Shown: positions 28,454 through 37,046 of the stretch, piece after piece
How the letters are laid out: every line of letters starts with the position of its first letter
Position numbering within the stretch: the first letter of the stretch is position 1
NCBI GenBank assembly: GCA_030834095.1
Contig: JAURGA010000005.1
Location: 1 to 64,000 of the forward strand
Direction of reading: 5' to 3'
Length of the DNA: 64,000 nt
Source: Candidatus Nanopelagicales bacterium
GTDB taxonomy: Bacteria > Actinomycetota > Actinomycetes > Nanopelagicales > Nanopelagicaceae
The notes under the pieces: generated by a model
What the model was told of the DNA's origin: nothing
The model's database searches: none
What the model saw: the letters and a program-made list of their open reading frames with translations, nothing else
Position numbers and translations under genes: made by a program

Positions 28454-28582
28454 ATACATCAATAATGTGTCAGGCGACCTGGCTCGGATTTGGACTTAAA
28501 TTGCTTTAAATCAAATCTCTACAGTTGCGGGACAGCGCCGGATTTTCACCGGACTTCGCTAAACGCATTACTACTGGTCAAG
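28454..28582 (-). ncRNA. Cobalamin (B12) riboswitch aptamer
   Basis: Read on the minus strand, the leader holds the diagnostic core of the Cobalamin class: AAGTCCGGTGAAAATCCGGC, then GCTGTCCCGCAACTGTA, and the B12 box AGCCAGGTCGCCTG (near 28473-28486). A P1 helix can form between TAGTAATG near 28573 and CATTATTG near 28460. It precedes btuF and should lower btuFCD expression when cobalamin is plentiful. Outer boundaries are approximate. Confidence 0.92.
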
Positions 28583-28730
28583 CACGAGGCTTTTCTCAGC
28601 GCCGCAAAATTAGCACTACTTCAGGACTTTATGCCAGAACAGCAGTAAATCGAATTGGCGAGTCCGATGGGAATCATTTGCCCGGCGCCAAAGGCGAATA
28701 ATTCGCTCACCAGAGACTAGGCTTTTAATT

Positions 28731-29732
28731 ATGGAATATCGTCGCCTTGGCTCGTCAGGTATGTATGTCTCCGAAATCTCATATGGCAATTGGATTACTC
28801 ATGGCTCGCAAGTCGAGCAAGATGCAGCCATCAAATGCGTTCACGCTGCGCTGGATGCTGGAATAACAACTTTCGATACCGCTGATGTTTATGCTGGAAC
28901 CAAGGCCGAAAGCGTTCTCGGAAAAGCGCTTAAAGGTGTTAAACGTGAGAGCTATGAATTATTCACAAAAGTTTATTGGCCAACCGGGCCAGGTAAGAAC
29001 GATCGCGGTCTTTCCCGCAAACACATTATGGAATCAGTGAATGCATCATTAAAGCGTCTCAATACCGATCACATCGATCTTTATCAGATGCACCGCTTTG
29101 ATTATGAAACTCCATTAGAAGAATCGTTACGTGCATTCGACGATCTAATCCGCCAAGGGAAAGTTAATTACATTGGCTTCTCGGAATGGACCTCATCTCA
29201 GATAAATCAAGCGCTAAAGATTCAGAAAACCAGTAACTTTGATCGCTTTGTTTCTAGCCAACCTCAATATTCGATGCTCTGGCGAGTAATTGAATCGAAA
29301 GTCGTTCCACTTTGCATCGAAGAGGGGATTGGCCAGATAGTTTGGTCACCGGTAGCTCAAGGAGTTTTAACTGGCAAGTATCTGCCAGGCAAGAAGCCAC
29401 CAACCGGTTCACGAGCCACTGATAAGAAGAGCGGCGCCGAAATGATTTCTCGTTGGATGCGCGATGAAGTTCTCGAAGCAGTCGTGAAATTAAAGCCAAT
29501 CGCACAAGGCCTAGATTTAACAATGTCACAACTCGCCCTTGCCTGGGCGCTGGCCAATCCAAATGTTTCATCAGTGATTATGGGTGCTTCTAGACCAGGA
29601 CAAGTAAAAGAGAACGTTAAAGCTTCTGGAGTAAAGCTCTCACCTCAGACTCTTGCTGAAATAGATAAGGCCCTCGGTTCGATTCCGGAAACTAATCCAG
29701 AACGAACAGAGAGCCCAAATCCGAGAGCTTAG
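28731..29732 (+). CDS. Aldo/keto reductase
   Basis: A 333-residue NADPH-dependent TIM-barrel reductase. The catalytic tetrad is visible: Asp and Tyr in FDTADVYAG, Lys in LFTKVYW and His in YQMHRFD. Sequence resembles the Kv-beta/AKR6-like group. A TAGGCT box lies 7 nt before the ATG and no SD is seen, so the gene may be leaderless. Its stop abuts the convergent DUF3043 gene with no spacer. The substrate is unknown. Confidence 0.88.
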   Translation: MEYRRLGSSGMYVSEISYGNWITHGSQVEQDAAIKCVHAALDAGITTFDTADVYAGTKAESVLGKALKGVKRESYELFTKVYWPTGPGKNDRGLSRKHIMESVNASLKRLNTDHIDLYQMHRFDYETPLEESLRAFDDLIRQGKVNYIGFSEWTSSQINQALKIQKTSNFDRFVSSQPQYSMLWRVIESKVVPLCIEEGIGQIVWSPVAQGVLTGKYLPGKKPPTGSRATDKKSGAEMISRWMRDEVLEAVVKLKPIAQGLDLTMSQLALAWALANPNVSSVIMGASRPGQVKENVKASGVKLSPQTLAEIDKALGSIPETNPERTESPNPRA

Positions 29733-30284
29733 TTAAAAGCGATCACCAAGTTTTTTCTGTGGTGCTGGTGCTCGCAATTTGCGCATCTGAGTAGAGCGTA
29801 GCCAGCCATACATACCGATGCCTTTAGTTGATTCGCCAGGAAATTTTTCGGCGACAAGTATCTTGATTTTTTTGCTAACGAAATATCCATAGATAACTGA
29901 ATAGAGCATTGCGCCATACATTACGAAAATAGCGAGCGTTCTAATTTCTTGAGATGGAATTAGCGTAAGCGCTAAGACAAAAATCATGAGTGGTAAGAAA
30001 TATTCACCAAGTGATCGTCGGGAATCTACATAGTCACGGACAAATCTCTTCACCGGTCCGCGGTCTCGAGCAGGCATTGCACTCTCGTCGCCACGCATAT
30101 AGGCAGCGCGCGCTTCAGCTCGCGCAGCCTTAAGTGCTGAGCGGTTCTTTGAGCGATCAGCTTTAGTTACCGGAGCAGTAATTGAATTCACCTTTGTTGC
30201 AGCAACAGCATCTTTTCGTTTAGGCGTCGCCTTGCCTTTTTTATCTGGGCTCTTTGCAGGATTCTTATCGTCGGCTTTTGTCAT
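29733..30284 (-). CDS. DUF3043 membrane protein
   Basis: Started at ATG 30284 (183 residues) so that it no longer overlaps nadA. The first 50 residues are Lys/Ala-rich and probably disordered. A basic segment RDRGPVKRFVRDYVDSRRS then leads into two helices (about 96-112 and 120-138). This matches actinobacterial DUF3043 proteins (Rv2206 region of M. tuberculosis). The function is not known. It follows nadA by 4 nt. Confidence 0.75.
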   Translation of the reverse strand: MTKADDKNPAKSPDKKGKATPKRKDAVAATKVNSITAPVTKADRSKNRSALKAARAEARAAYMRGDESAMPARDRGPVKRFVRDYVDSRRSLGEYFLPLMIFVLALTLIPSQEIRTLAIFVMYGAMLYSVIYGYFVSKKIKILVAEKFPGESTKGIGMYGWLRSTQMRKLRAPAPQKKLGDRF

Positions 30285-30288
30285 GTCA

Positions 30289-31440
30289 CTACGGTAGGGC
30301 GAGCATTCGCTCGAGCGCAACTTTTGCGTAAGTGGCGGTCTGCGAATCTACTGAGATTTGGTTAACCAAACGTCCAGCTACTAAGGACTCCATTACCCAA
30401 ACCAGATGGGGTAGGTCGATCCGGTTCATGGTCGAGCAATAGCAGACGGTTTTATCCAAGAAATGGACTTCGCGATCCGAAAATCTATTTGCGAGTCGTT
30501 GGACCAGATTCAATTCGGTTCCTACCGCCCATTTGCTGCCTGGGGCGGAATTTTCTATGGTCTGAATAATCATCTCAGTGCTGCCAACAACATCGGCATT
30601 TGAAACTACTTCATGCTGGCATTCAGGGTGAACCAGAATTTGAACTCCAGGAACTCTCGCCCGCATCTGAGTTATATTCTCAAGTGAAAATCTTCCATGA
30701 ACCGAGCAATGTCCGCGCCAGAGAATTACCCTTGCCGCGATAATTTGGTCATCACTAAGGCCACCATTTGGTTTCCAGGGATTCCAGAGAACACAATCTT
30801 CAAGTTTCAATCCTAGGTTTAACACTGCTGTATTGCGTCCCAGATGTTGGTCGGGGAGGAATAAGACTTTCTCGCCCTTCTCAAAAGCCCAGTTCAGTGC
30901 ACGCATCGCATTTGAGGATGTGCAGACCGCGCCACCATTTTTTCCGGTAAAGGATTTAATCGCAGCCGATGAATTCATATATGTAATTGGAGTTGTCTTG
31001 CTTGCTACTCCAACTTTCTCCAGGGCTTTCCAGCAATCGTCAACTTGTTTAGCGGTTGCCATATCAGCCATCGAGCAACCCGCAGCTAAGTCGGGAAGGA
31101 TAATTTTTTGATTTGGCGATGTAAGGATGTCGGCGCTTTCCGCCATAAAGTGCACGCCACAGAAGAAGATAAATTCGGCAGAGTCATTGGCTTGTGCGGC
31201 CTGAGCTAACTTGAATGAATCGCCAGTTATGTCGGCAAATTGGATTACTTCATCTCGCTGATAATGGTGGCCTAGCACCATCGCACGATTGCCAAGTGCG
31301 GCTCTTGCTGCCCGAGCTCGCTCTACTAATTGTGGGTCACTTGCTGTGGGCAGTTCGCCATCACAGGACACTCCACGTTCGCTCTTCGGATCGGCACCTT
31401 GGCCGAGCAAGAGCAATTCTGAAAGTCTTGATGAGCCCAT
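30289..31440 (-). CDS. nadA: Quinolinate synthase
   Basis: NadA condenses iminoaspartate with dihydroxyacetone phosphate to quinolinate, the NAD precursor, using a [4Fe-4S] cluster. The 383-residue protein has LGHHYQRDEV (57-66), FFCGVHFMAE (Cys94), GAVCTSSNA (Cys173) and VHPECQHEVV (Cys274), the three cysteines expected to hold the cluster, plus CSMADM at 122. nadB and nadC are not in this window. Clustering with the Fe-S carrier gene erpA (divergent) fits a cluster enzyme. Confidence 0.95.
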   Translation of the reverse strand: MGSSRLSELLLLGQGADPKSERGVSCDGELPTASDPQLVERARAARAALGNRAMVLGHHYQRDEVIQFADITGDSFKLAQAAQANDSAEFIFFCGVHFMAESADILTSPNQKIILPDLAAGCSMADMATAKQVDDCWKALEKVGVASKTTPITYMNSSAAIKSFTGKNGGAVCTSSNAMRALNWAFEKGEKVLFLPDQHLGRNTAVLNLGLKLEDCVLWNPWKPNGGLSDDQIIAARVILWRGHCSVHGRFSLENITQMRARVPGVQILVHPECQHEVVSNADVVGSTEMIIQTIENSAPGSKWAVGTELNLVQRLANRFSDREVHFLDKTVCYCSTMNRIDLPHLVWVMESLVAGRLVNQISVDSQTATYAKVALERMLALP

Positions 31441-31446
31441 AGGGAC

Positions 31447-31452
31447 ATTATG
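31447..31452 (-). promoter_or_regulatory. -10 box of nadA, leaderless layout
   Basis: CATAAT on the minus strand ends 6 nt before the nadA ATG, with no ribosome-binding site between them. Confidence 0.4.
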
Positions 31453-31493
31453 GAGTAGCCTTTACTCATTATCTAATTTAGATGGGGAGAACG

Positions 31494-31865
31494 ATGAGCA
31501 CAGAGACTTCACAAGAGGTAACAATTACCAATGCGCCAGCAACTGGAATTGGACTCACCGATGTAGCGGCCACAAAGGTTGCTGCGCTTCTAGCTCAAGA
31601 GGGTCGCGATGACCTAAGCCTGCGCGTTGCAGTGCAACCTGGTGGATGTTCCGGCCTGAAATACCAACTCTATTTTGATGATCGTTCATTAGATGGTGAC
31701 ACTGTTACTAAATTTGGTGGAGTAAGCGTTGTTACCGACAAGATGAGCACGCCTTATTTGATGGGCGCATCAATTGATTTTGTTGACACTATCGAAAAAC
31801 AAGGATTCACAATTGACAATCCAAATGCCCAGGGTTCATGCGCCTGTGGCGACTCCTTTAACTAA
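31494..31865 (+). CDS. erpA: Iron-sulfur cluster insertion protein, HesB/IscA type
   Basis: An A-type Fe-S carrier that delivers clusters to apo-proteins. With the ATG at 31494 (GGGGAG 4 nt upstream) it has 123 residues; an ATG at 31482 lacks a site. The three cluster cysteines are Cys52 in GGCSG and Cys116/Cys118 in SCACGDSF. Its place beside nadA, a PfkB kinase and the ctaC genes is the common actinobacterial order. Confidence 0.92.
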   Translation: MSTETSQEVTITNAPATGIGLTDVAATKVAALLAQEGRDDLSLRVAVQPGGCSGLKYQLYFDDRSLDGDTVTKFGGVSVVTDKMSTPYLMGASIDFVDTIEKQGFTIDNPNAQGSCACGDSFN

Positions 31866-31888
31866 CTAAACAGTTACTTAAAAAAGCA

Positions 31889-32878
31889 ATGAAGATCGCC
31901 TGCGCTGGTTCTGTTGGGCGCGATCATTTGATGACTTTTCCTGGAAAGTTCACTGACTCTTTGGTAGTTGGTTCACTCGATAAAGTCTCACTCTCTTTCC
32001 TAGTCGATGGTCTTGATATCAGACGCGGTGGAACCGCGGCGAATATTGCATTTGGAATCGGTGCGCTAGGTCTAAACCCATATCTCATTGCTGCAGTAGG
32101 AACTGATTGGTCGGATTACGATTCTTGGCTGACAAGGCATGGCGTTGATACCACTCACGTGAAAGTCTCTAAGGAACTGCTAACCGCCTCTTTTATGGTC
32201 ACGACCGATAAAGAGTTAAATCAGATTGCATCCTTCTTTCCTGGTGCCATGAGTGAAGCTAGAGAGATTGAGTTAGCACCAATAGTTGAGAGAACTGGCA
32301 AATTTGATTTACTAATAATTTCACCCGATGATCCGGATGCGATGTTGAGCCACAGCCAGAGCGCACGAACAATGGGGATCCCATTCGCTGCCGACCCATC
32401 TCAACAATTGGCTCGAATGGATGGCGAAGAAATTAAGCAGTTAATCGAAGGCGCACAGTATTTATTTTTGAATGAATACGAACTCGCTTTAACTATTCAA
32501 AAAACTGGTTGGAGCGATGCCGAAATCTTTAGCAAAGTTGCGGTTCGTGTTATCACGCTTGGATCTGATGGGGCAAAAGTTGAAGAACATGGCAAAGAGC
32601 CAATATCTGTGGGAGTTCCAAAGGAGAAGGTAAAGATTGATCCGACTGGGGTTGGTGATTGTTTCCGTTCAGGTTTTATCGCCGGACTTGCATGGGGCCT
32701 TAGCCATGAACGATGTGCCCAAATAGGTTCGATGCTCGCCACTTTCTGTATTGAAATTAAAGGGACCCAGGAATATCGATTTACAAAAGATAAATTTATT
32801 ACAAGATTTACCGAGGCCTATGGTCGAGTTGCTGCCGATGAAGTAAGCGCGAAGCTTGAGCCAAGATTATTTGGCTAA
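31889..32878 (+). CDS. PfkB family sugar/nucleoside kinase (adenosine kinase-like)
   Basis: A 329-residue ribokinase-fold kinase. The substrate-side glycine motif is RRGGTAANIAFG (45-56). The catalytic anion-hole motif is DPTGVGDCFRSGF with base Asp257; the usual GAGD is GVGD, as in the actinobacterial group containing M. tuberculosis Rv2202c (AdoK/CbhK). Adenosine phosphorylation is plausible, and the window also carries adenosine deaminase and nucleoside uptake, but a sugar substrate is not excluded. The last 12 bp overlap the convergent tusA-like gene. Confidence 0.85.
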   Translation: MKIACAGSVGRDHLMTFPGKFTDSLVVGSLDKVSLSFLVDGLDIRRGGTAANIAFGIGALGLNPYLIAAVGTDWSDYDSWLTRHGVDTTHVKVSKELLTASFMVTTDKELNQIASFFPGAMSEAREIELAPIVERTGKFDLLIISPDDPDAMLSHSQSARTMGIPFAADPSQQLARMDGEEIKQLIEGAQYLFLNEYELALTIQKTGWSDAEIFSKVAVRVITLGSDGAKVEEHGKEPISVGVPKEKVKIDPTGVGDCFRSGFIAGLAWGLSHERCAQIGSMLATFCIEIKGTQEYRFTKDKFITRFTEAYGRVAADEVSAKLEPRLFG

Positions 32879-33076
32879 CTTAGTTATCTGAAAAGTGTTT
32901 GCCTCGCTAGTTTCAACAGAATTTCCGGTCATCCGCGCCCATGCAATCAGGTCAGGTTGGGAGGCTGGATCATCGCTCAAGAGCGTTAACTTAAAACCAA
33001 TTGACTCATCTGCCAGAGCTTTTGCAAGTTCAATAATTGGCAGCGGGCAGCGTTTTCCTAAGCAATCTAGAATCAT
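32867..33076 (-). CDS. TusA-family sulfur carrier protein
   Basis: A 69-residue protein with the signature DCLGKRCPLPIIELAK. Cys10 of CPLP is the persulfide-carrying cysteine. TusA proteins pass sulfur from a cysteine desulfurase to biosynthetic enzymes. Its ATG overlaps the stop of the upstream desulfurase-like gene by one base (TAATG). In some other actinobacteria I recall the two being one fused protein, so a working pair is likely. Confidence 0.85.
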   Translation of the reverse strand: MILDCLGKRCPLPIIELAKALADESIGFKLTLLSDDPASQPDLIAWARMTGNSVETSEANTFQITKLAK

Positions 33077-34134
33077 TATTCGCTCCGCAATTCACTAATG
33101 GTATCGGCTAAAATATCTAAAAATGCATGGACCTCTTCAAAGGTAATTGCATGATGAATTGTGAGTCGAATATTCCCTTGAGTCAGCACGCCAAGTGCAG
33201 CCAGAACATGACTTGGTTGCATATTGACTGAGCTACATGCAGAGCCTGAATCCACGGGATAGCCCTTGTCCGCAAGCTTTGTCACCAGCTGTTCAGCATT
33301 TACATACAGGAATGAGGCGCTAATTAAATGGTCGGCGCCACCGGGTGCAAGATCTGAATCTGGAATATTGCTTGAAATGTAACTTCGAATCTCGCTATTT
33401 ATTGCCGCAATTTTCGATGCCAGATTCTTCTCATCTGCAACCCAACTATCTATCGCAAGTGCGCTGGCAACAATTAAAGCAAGAGATGCCGGTCCGGGAT
33501 TGACTCGGCCATCTAAATGAGGGAGTGGGTTGCTCCAGTTAGCGTTCTTTGAAACAGCAAATACTCCAAGCCCACTTGGTCCAGCCCATGAGGTCGAATC
33601 CCAGAGCGCGGTGCTCCAATTTGCGGGAAGTTTAATTCTGGTGCCGGAGGCAGTTGCATCGACAAATAAACCAGCCAACTGATCTGGCCCATCTGGTATT
33701 CCGGCTTGAATGATTCCGGTTTCGCGATTGCAAAGCTGCAGAGCCAGAACGTCACCATTGTTTAATTCTGAAAAATCTATCTGACCATTTGGGTCAACAT
33801 CTAGCATCTTGGATGGATGGCCCGCGGCTACTGCAAAAACTTCCATCCGATCTATGTTGCTATAAACCAATCTTCTCTGGCCCGACATCAAGCCGTTGAT
33901 TCCCAAGTGAAAACCTAGATTGGTTTCGCCCAAAAAATGGATTTCATCACTGCGCATTCCCAGATGGCTGGCAAAGGTTTCTCGGGCTTCATTTAAAAGA
34001 AGGGCAGCGCTCCTTGAATCGGCGCCAAGTTTTGATGGATCTGGCCAAGTTACCTCAAAAATATGGGGGAGTGCCATCCGAGCAGCATCATGGAGCCGGG
34101 ATTGGGATTGGAAACTTGGGGTGATGGAAACCAC
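33076..34134 (-). CDS. Cysteine desulfurase-like protein lacking the PLP lysine
   Basis: A class V aminotransferase-fold protein of 352 residues, starting at GTG 34134. Conserved features are NRETGIIQ (136-143), the cofactor Asp159 in FVDATAS, the GPSGLGVF loop and the catalytic-loop cysteine Cys300 in SGSACSS. The Schiff-base HK pair before WxGP is Thr181-Ser182, the PLP-stacking histidine position reads Arg96 and the glutamine after Asp159 is Ala162. As read, it should not bind PLP covalently. It may be a scaffold or sulfur acceptor for the adjacent TusA, or a decayed enzyme. A TAGCGT box 7 nt before GTG suggests a leaderless mRNA. Confidence 0.75.
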   Translation of the reverse strand: MVSITPSFQSQSRLHDAARMALPHIFEVTWPDPSKLGADSRSAALLLNEARETFASHLGMRSDEIHFLGETNLGFHLGINGLMSGQRRLVYSNIDRMEVFAVAAGHPSKMLDVDPNGQIDFSELNNGDVLALQLCNRETGIIQAGIPDGPDQLAGLFVDATASGTRIKLPANWSTALWDSTSWAGPSGLGVFAVSKNANWSNPLPHLDGRVNPGPASLALIVASALAIDSWVADEKNLASKIAAINSEIRSYISSNIPDSDLAPGGADHLISASFLYVNAEQLVTKLADKGYPVDSGSACSSVNMQPSHVLAALGVLTQGNIRLTIHHAITFEEVHAFLDILADTISELRSE

Positions 34135-34180
34135 GCATCGAACGCTACTCCCGCATGGTTAAAGAGGCGAATCCGAGGGA

Positions 34181-34186
34181 TATTCT
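34181..34186 (+). promoter_or_regulatory. -10 box of ctaC, leaderless layout
   Basis: TATTCT ends 6 nt before the ctaC ATG. A weak TTAAAG lies 16 nt upstream. There is no ribosome-binding site. Confidence 0.45.
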
Positions 34187-34192
34187 TATCCA

Positions 34193-34957
34193 ATGAGTTT
34201 TAAACCCACCAAGAAATCTTTAGCCAGAGCCCTCTTCACGGGGATTTTAGTCGGGTCGATTTCCTTTCTGACATCTTGCTCAACAGGGAACATATCTGGC
34301 ATGGGATTTCCTAAGGGTGTTTCAAGCGTCAATGACACAACAATTCCGCTTTGGCAGGGCGCTTGGATTGCAGCCGCTGTTGTTGGAGTCTTCACTGCGA
34401 TCTTAATTATGTGGCCAGTGTTCCGACATCGCCGCAAGGGCGACGAAGTTCCTAAGCAGACTCAGTACAACGTGCCAGTCGAAGTTGCTTACACAGTTAT
34501 TCCATTCATTATTGTTGCAGTCCTATTCTACTTCACCGCAGTTAAGCAATCTGAAATTGTAAAAGTTACACCGGATAGTCAAGCCAGTCATTTAATTGAT
34601 GTGAATGCATTTCAATGGTCATGGCAGTTCACCTATCGTGATAATCCTGAGGCTCCGATAGTTACTGGAACTACGGCAGAGCCGCCTACCCTAGTACTTC
34701 CTCTAGGTGAGCGCGTTAAATTTAAAATAACCTCAACGGATGTTGTTCATGGTTTCTGGATTCCAGCCTTCATGATTCAGATCCAAAATCTTCCTGGAGT
34801 GACCAACAATATTGAGTTCAGCGCAAATAAACTCGGCACCTATCCGGGTTTCTGCAATATTTTGTGTGGACGTGCCCACTCTCAAATGCGCTTTAACGTG
34901 AAAGTTGTAACCCCAAGTGAATATCAAGAATATATATCGAGTTTGAAGGTGGCTTAA
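34193..34957 (+). CDS. ctaC: Cytochrome c oxidase subunit II
   Basis: CtaC takes electrons from the QcrC cytochrome into oxidase through its CuA centre. The 254-residue precursor has a lipoprotein-type signal (LTSC, Cys29), two helices and an outer cupredoxin domain. The CuA ligands are in [13 protein letters not shown] (Cys221, Cys225, His229, Met232). It is the first gene of ctaC-ctaD-ctaF, 1 nt before ctaD. Confidence 0.96.
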   Translation: MSFKPTKKSLARALFTGILVGSISFLTSCSTGNISGMGFPKGVSSVNDTTIPLWQGAWIAAAVVGVFTAILIMWPVFRHRRKGDEVPKQTQYNVPVEVAYTVIPFIIVAVLFYFTAVKQSEIVKVTPDSQASHLIDVNAFQWSWQFTYRDNPEAPIVTGTTAEPPTLVLPLGERVKFKITSTDVVHGFWIPAFMIQIQNLPGVTNNIEFSANKLGTYPGFCNILCGRAHSQMRFNVKVVTPSEYQEYISSLKVA

Positions 34958-34958
34958 T

Positions 34959-36614
34959 ATGACTACATACGCAACCAGAACAGCAGTTGAAGGTGGTCCA
35001 GTTAAGAGAGAGCTCACTAAAGGTCAGCTTTTCGTAAAAATCATCACATCTACTGATCACAAGATGATTGGTTATCTATACCTATATACAACATTTGCCT
35101 GGTTCCTAATCGCTGGACTATTGGCGCTAATTTTGCGTGCCGAACTTGCACGCCCTGGTCTGCAATTTATTTCTAACGAGCAATACAACCAAGTATTCAC
35201 TATGCACGGAACGATTATGTTGCTTATGTTTGCAACACCATTGTTCGTTGGTTTTGCGAATGTAATCATGCCGCTGCAAATTGGTGCAGCAGATGTCGCC
35301 TTCCCAAGAATGAATATGCTCTCGTATTGGCTCTTCCTCTTCGGAGGAATAATGGCTTTTGCCGGATTCTTAACACCAGGCGGAGCAGCGTCATTTGGCT
35401 GGACTGCTTATGCGCCACTTTCAAATGCACAGTATTCACCAGGCATCGGTGGGGATTTATGGATTGTTGGATTAGCAATTAGCGGTATTGGAACAATTCT
35501 TGGTGGCGTTAACTTCATTACAACTATTTTTACAATGCGCGCCCCTGGAATGACGATGTTCCGTATGTCAATCTTTACCTGGAACGTTCTTCTGACTTCA
35601 ATTTTAGTTCTGCTCGCGTTCCCACCACTAGCAGCAGCATTTTTAGCTCTGGAATCTGACAGATTATTTGGCTCGCATATCTTTGATCCGGCTAACGGAG
35701 GAGCGATGCTCTGGCAGCATCTCTTCTGGTTCTTCGGGCACCCCGAGGTTTATATCTTGGCGCTTCCATTCTTCGGAATTGCCACTGAAATTCTTCCGGT
35801 ATTTAGCCGCAAACCGATCTTCGGTTATAAAGGACTTATCGCAGCGACAATCGCAATCTCTGCGCTCTCAGTATCAGTTTGGGCGCACCACATGTTTGCT
35901 AGCGGGCAGGTTCTGCTTCCATTCTTCTCATTCATGACATTTCTAATCGGTGTTCCAACTGGCGTTAAGTTCTTTAACTGGATCGGAACGATGTGGCGCG
36001 GAAGCGTTTCATTCGAAACCCCGATGCTCTGGGTAATGGGCTTCTTGATTACCTTCCTCTTCGGTGGAATTACTGGAATTATTCTCGCTTCACCTCCACT
36101 TGACTTTGCAGTCTCTGCTTCCTACTTCGTAGTTGCTCACTTCCACTACGTTCTCTTTGGAACTGTGGTCTTTGCGATGTTTGCTGGTTTCTATTTCTGG
36201 TGGCCAAAGATGACCGGCAAGATGTTGAACGAGCGCCTTGGAAAGATCCACTTCTGGACTCTGTTCTTCGGCTTCCATATGACATTCCTTATTCAACACT
36301 GGCTCGGAATTAAGGGAATGCCACGACGTTATGCAGATTATTTAGCTACCGATGGTTTTACAACAATGAATACAATTTCAACAATAGGCTCGGTTCTCTT
36401 GGCACTTTCAATGATTCCATTCTTTATGAACGTCTGGATCACTAGAAAGTCTCCGATGGTAGGAGTGGACGATCCTTGGGGATATGGTGCTTCACTTGAG
36501 TGGGCGACATCATGTCCACCACCACGACACAACTTCACATCAATGCCTCGAATCCGCAGCGAGCGCCCAGCATTCGATCTCAATTACCCTCACATAAAGA
36601 CTGAAGGACATTAA
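34959..36614 (+). CDS. ctaD: Cytochrome c oxidase subunit I
   Basis: The catalytic heme-copper subunit of the aa3 oxidase, 551 residues with 12 helices. Ligands visible are His83 (TMHGTIM) and His395 for heme a, His393 for heme a3, and His261, His310 and His311 for CuB. Tyr265 in HPEVY gives the cross-linked His-Tyr cofactor. It is the terminal step of aerobic respiration and forms a supercomplex with QcrABC in actinobacteria. Confidence 0.98.
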   Translation: MTTYATRTAVEGGPVKRELTKGQLFVKIITSTDHKMIGYLYLYTTFAWFLIAGLLALILRAELARPGLQFISNEQYNQVFTMHGTIMLLMFATPLFVGFANVIMPLQIGAADVAFPRMNMLSYWLFLFGGIMAFAGFLTPGGAASFGWTAYAPLSNAQYSPGIGGDLWIVGLAISGIGTILGGVNFITTIFTMRAPGMTMFRMSIFTWNVLLTSILVLLAFPPLAAAFLALESDRLFGSHIFDPANGGAMLWQHLFWFFGHPEVYILALPFFGIATEILPVFSRKPIFGYKGLIAATIAISALSVSVWAHHMFASGQVLLPFFSFMTFLIGVPTGVKFFNWIGTMWRGSVSFETPMLWVMGFLITFLFGGITGIILASPPLDFAVSASYFVVAHFHYVLFGTVVFAMFAGFYFWWPKMTGKMLNERLGKIHFWTLFFGFHMTFLIQHWLGIKGMPRRYADYLATDGFTTMNTISTIGSVLLALSMIPFFMNVWITRKSPMVGVDDPWGYGASLEWATSCPPPRHNFTSMPRIRSERPAFDLNYPHIKTEGH

Positions 36615-36616
36615 GT

Positions 36617-37018
36617 ATGAAAACTGGTTACTGGTTATTTAATGGGCTCGCAGCTTTTTACGCAATCGTCACAGTAATTTATTGGTTACTTGGTGGCGAA
36701 GCGGTGGGAATTACAGCCATGGCTTTATCTGGTGGATTGGCTGGTTTGATTGGTTTCTACCTCTGGTTTACAGATAAGCGTCTTGGAAATACTCTGCCAG
36801 AAGATAACGTCACTGCCGAAATTTCAGATTCTGCTGGTGAACTTGGTTTCTATTCACCACATTCATGGTGGCCACTTCCGTTGGCATTTTTCATGGTGCT
36901 ATCAGGCTTAGGCTTGATAATCGGTTGGTGGTTAACGCTTATAGCTGTAGGTGGATTAGTTGTTAGCATTTTTGGCTTCGTCCTTGAATACGAAAAACCA
37001 TCTAACAACGCTCACTAA
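36617..37018 (+). CDS. ctaF: Cytochrome c oxidase subunit IV, actinobacterial type
   Basis: A 133-residue membrane protein with about four helices and the segments YWLLGGEAVG and GFYSPHSWWPLPLA, typical of CtaF. It stabilises the actinobacterial aa3 oxidase within the bcc-aa3 supercomplex. It follows ctaD by 2 nt and ends where the convergent qcrB gene ends, separated only by a 28-nt tandem repeat. Confidence 0.93.
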   Translation: MKTGYWLFNGLAAFYAIVTVIYWLLGGEAVGITAMALSGGLAGLIGFYLWFTDKRLGNTLPEDNVTAEISDSAGELGFYSPHSWWPLPLAFFMVLSGLGLIIGWWLTLIAVGGLVVSIFGFVLEYEKPSNNAH

Positions 37019-37046
37019 TTAAATCCTAAGTATTAAATCCTAAGTA
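37019..37046. repeat. Two exact tandem copies of a 14-mer between ctaF and qcrB
   Basis: TTAAATCCTAAGTA is repeated twice with no mismatch and exactly fills the space between the convergent stop codons. It has no hairpin and no T-run, so it is not an obvious terminator. Confidence 0.85.
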
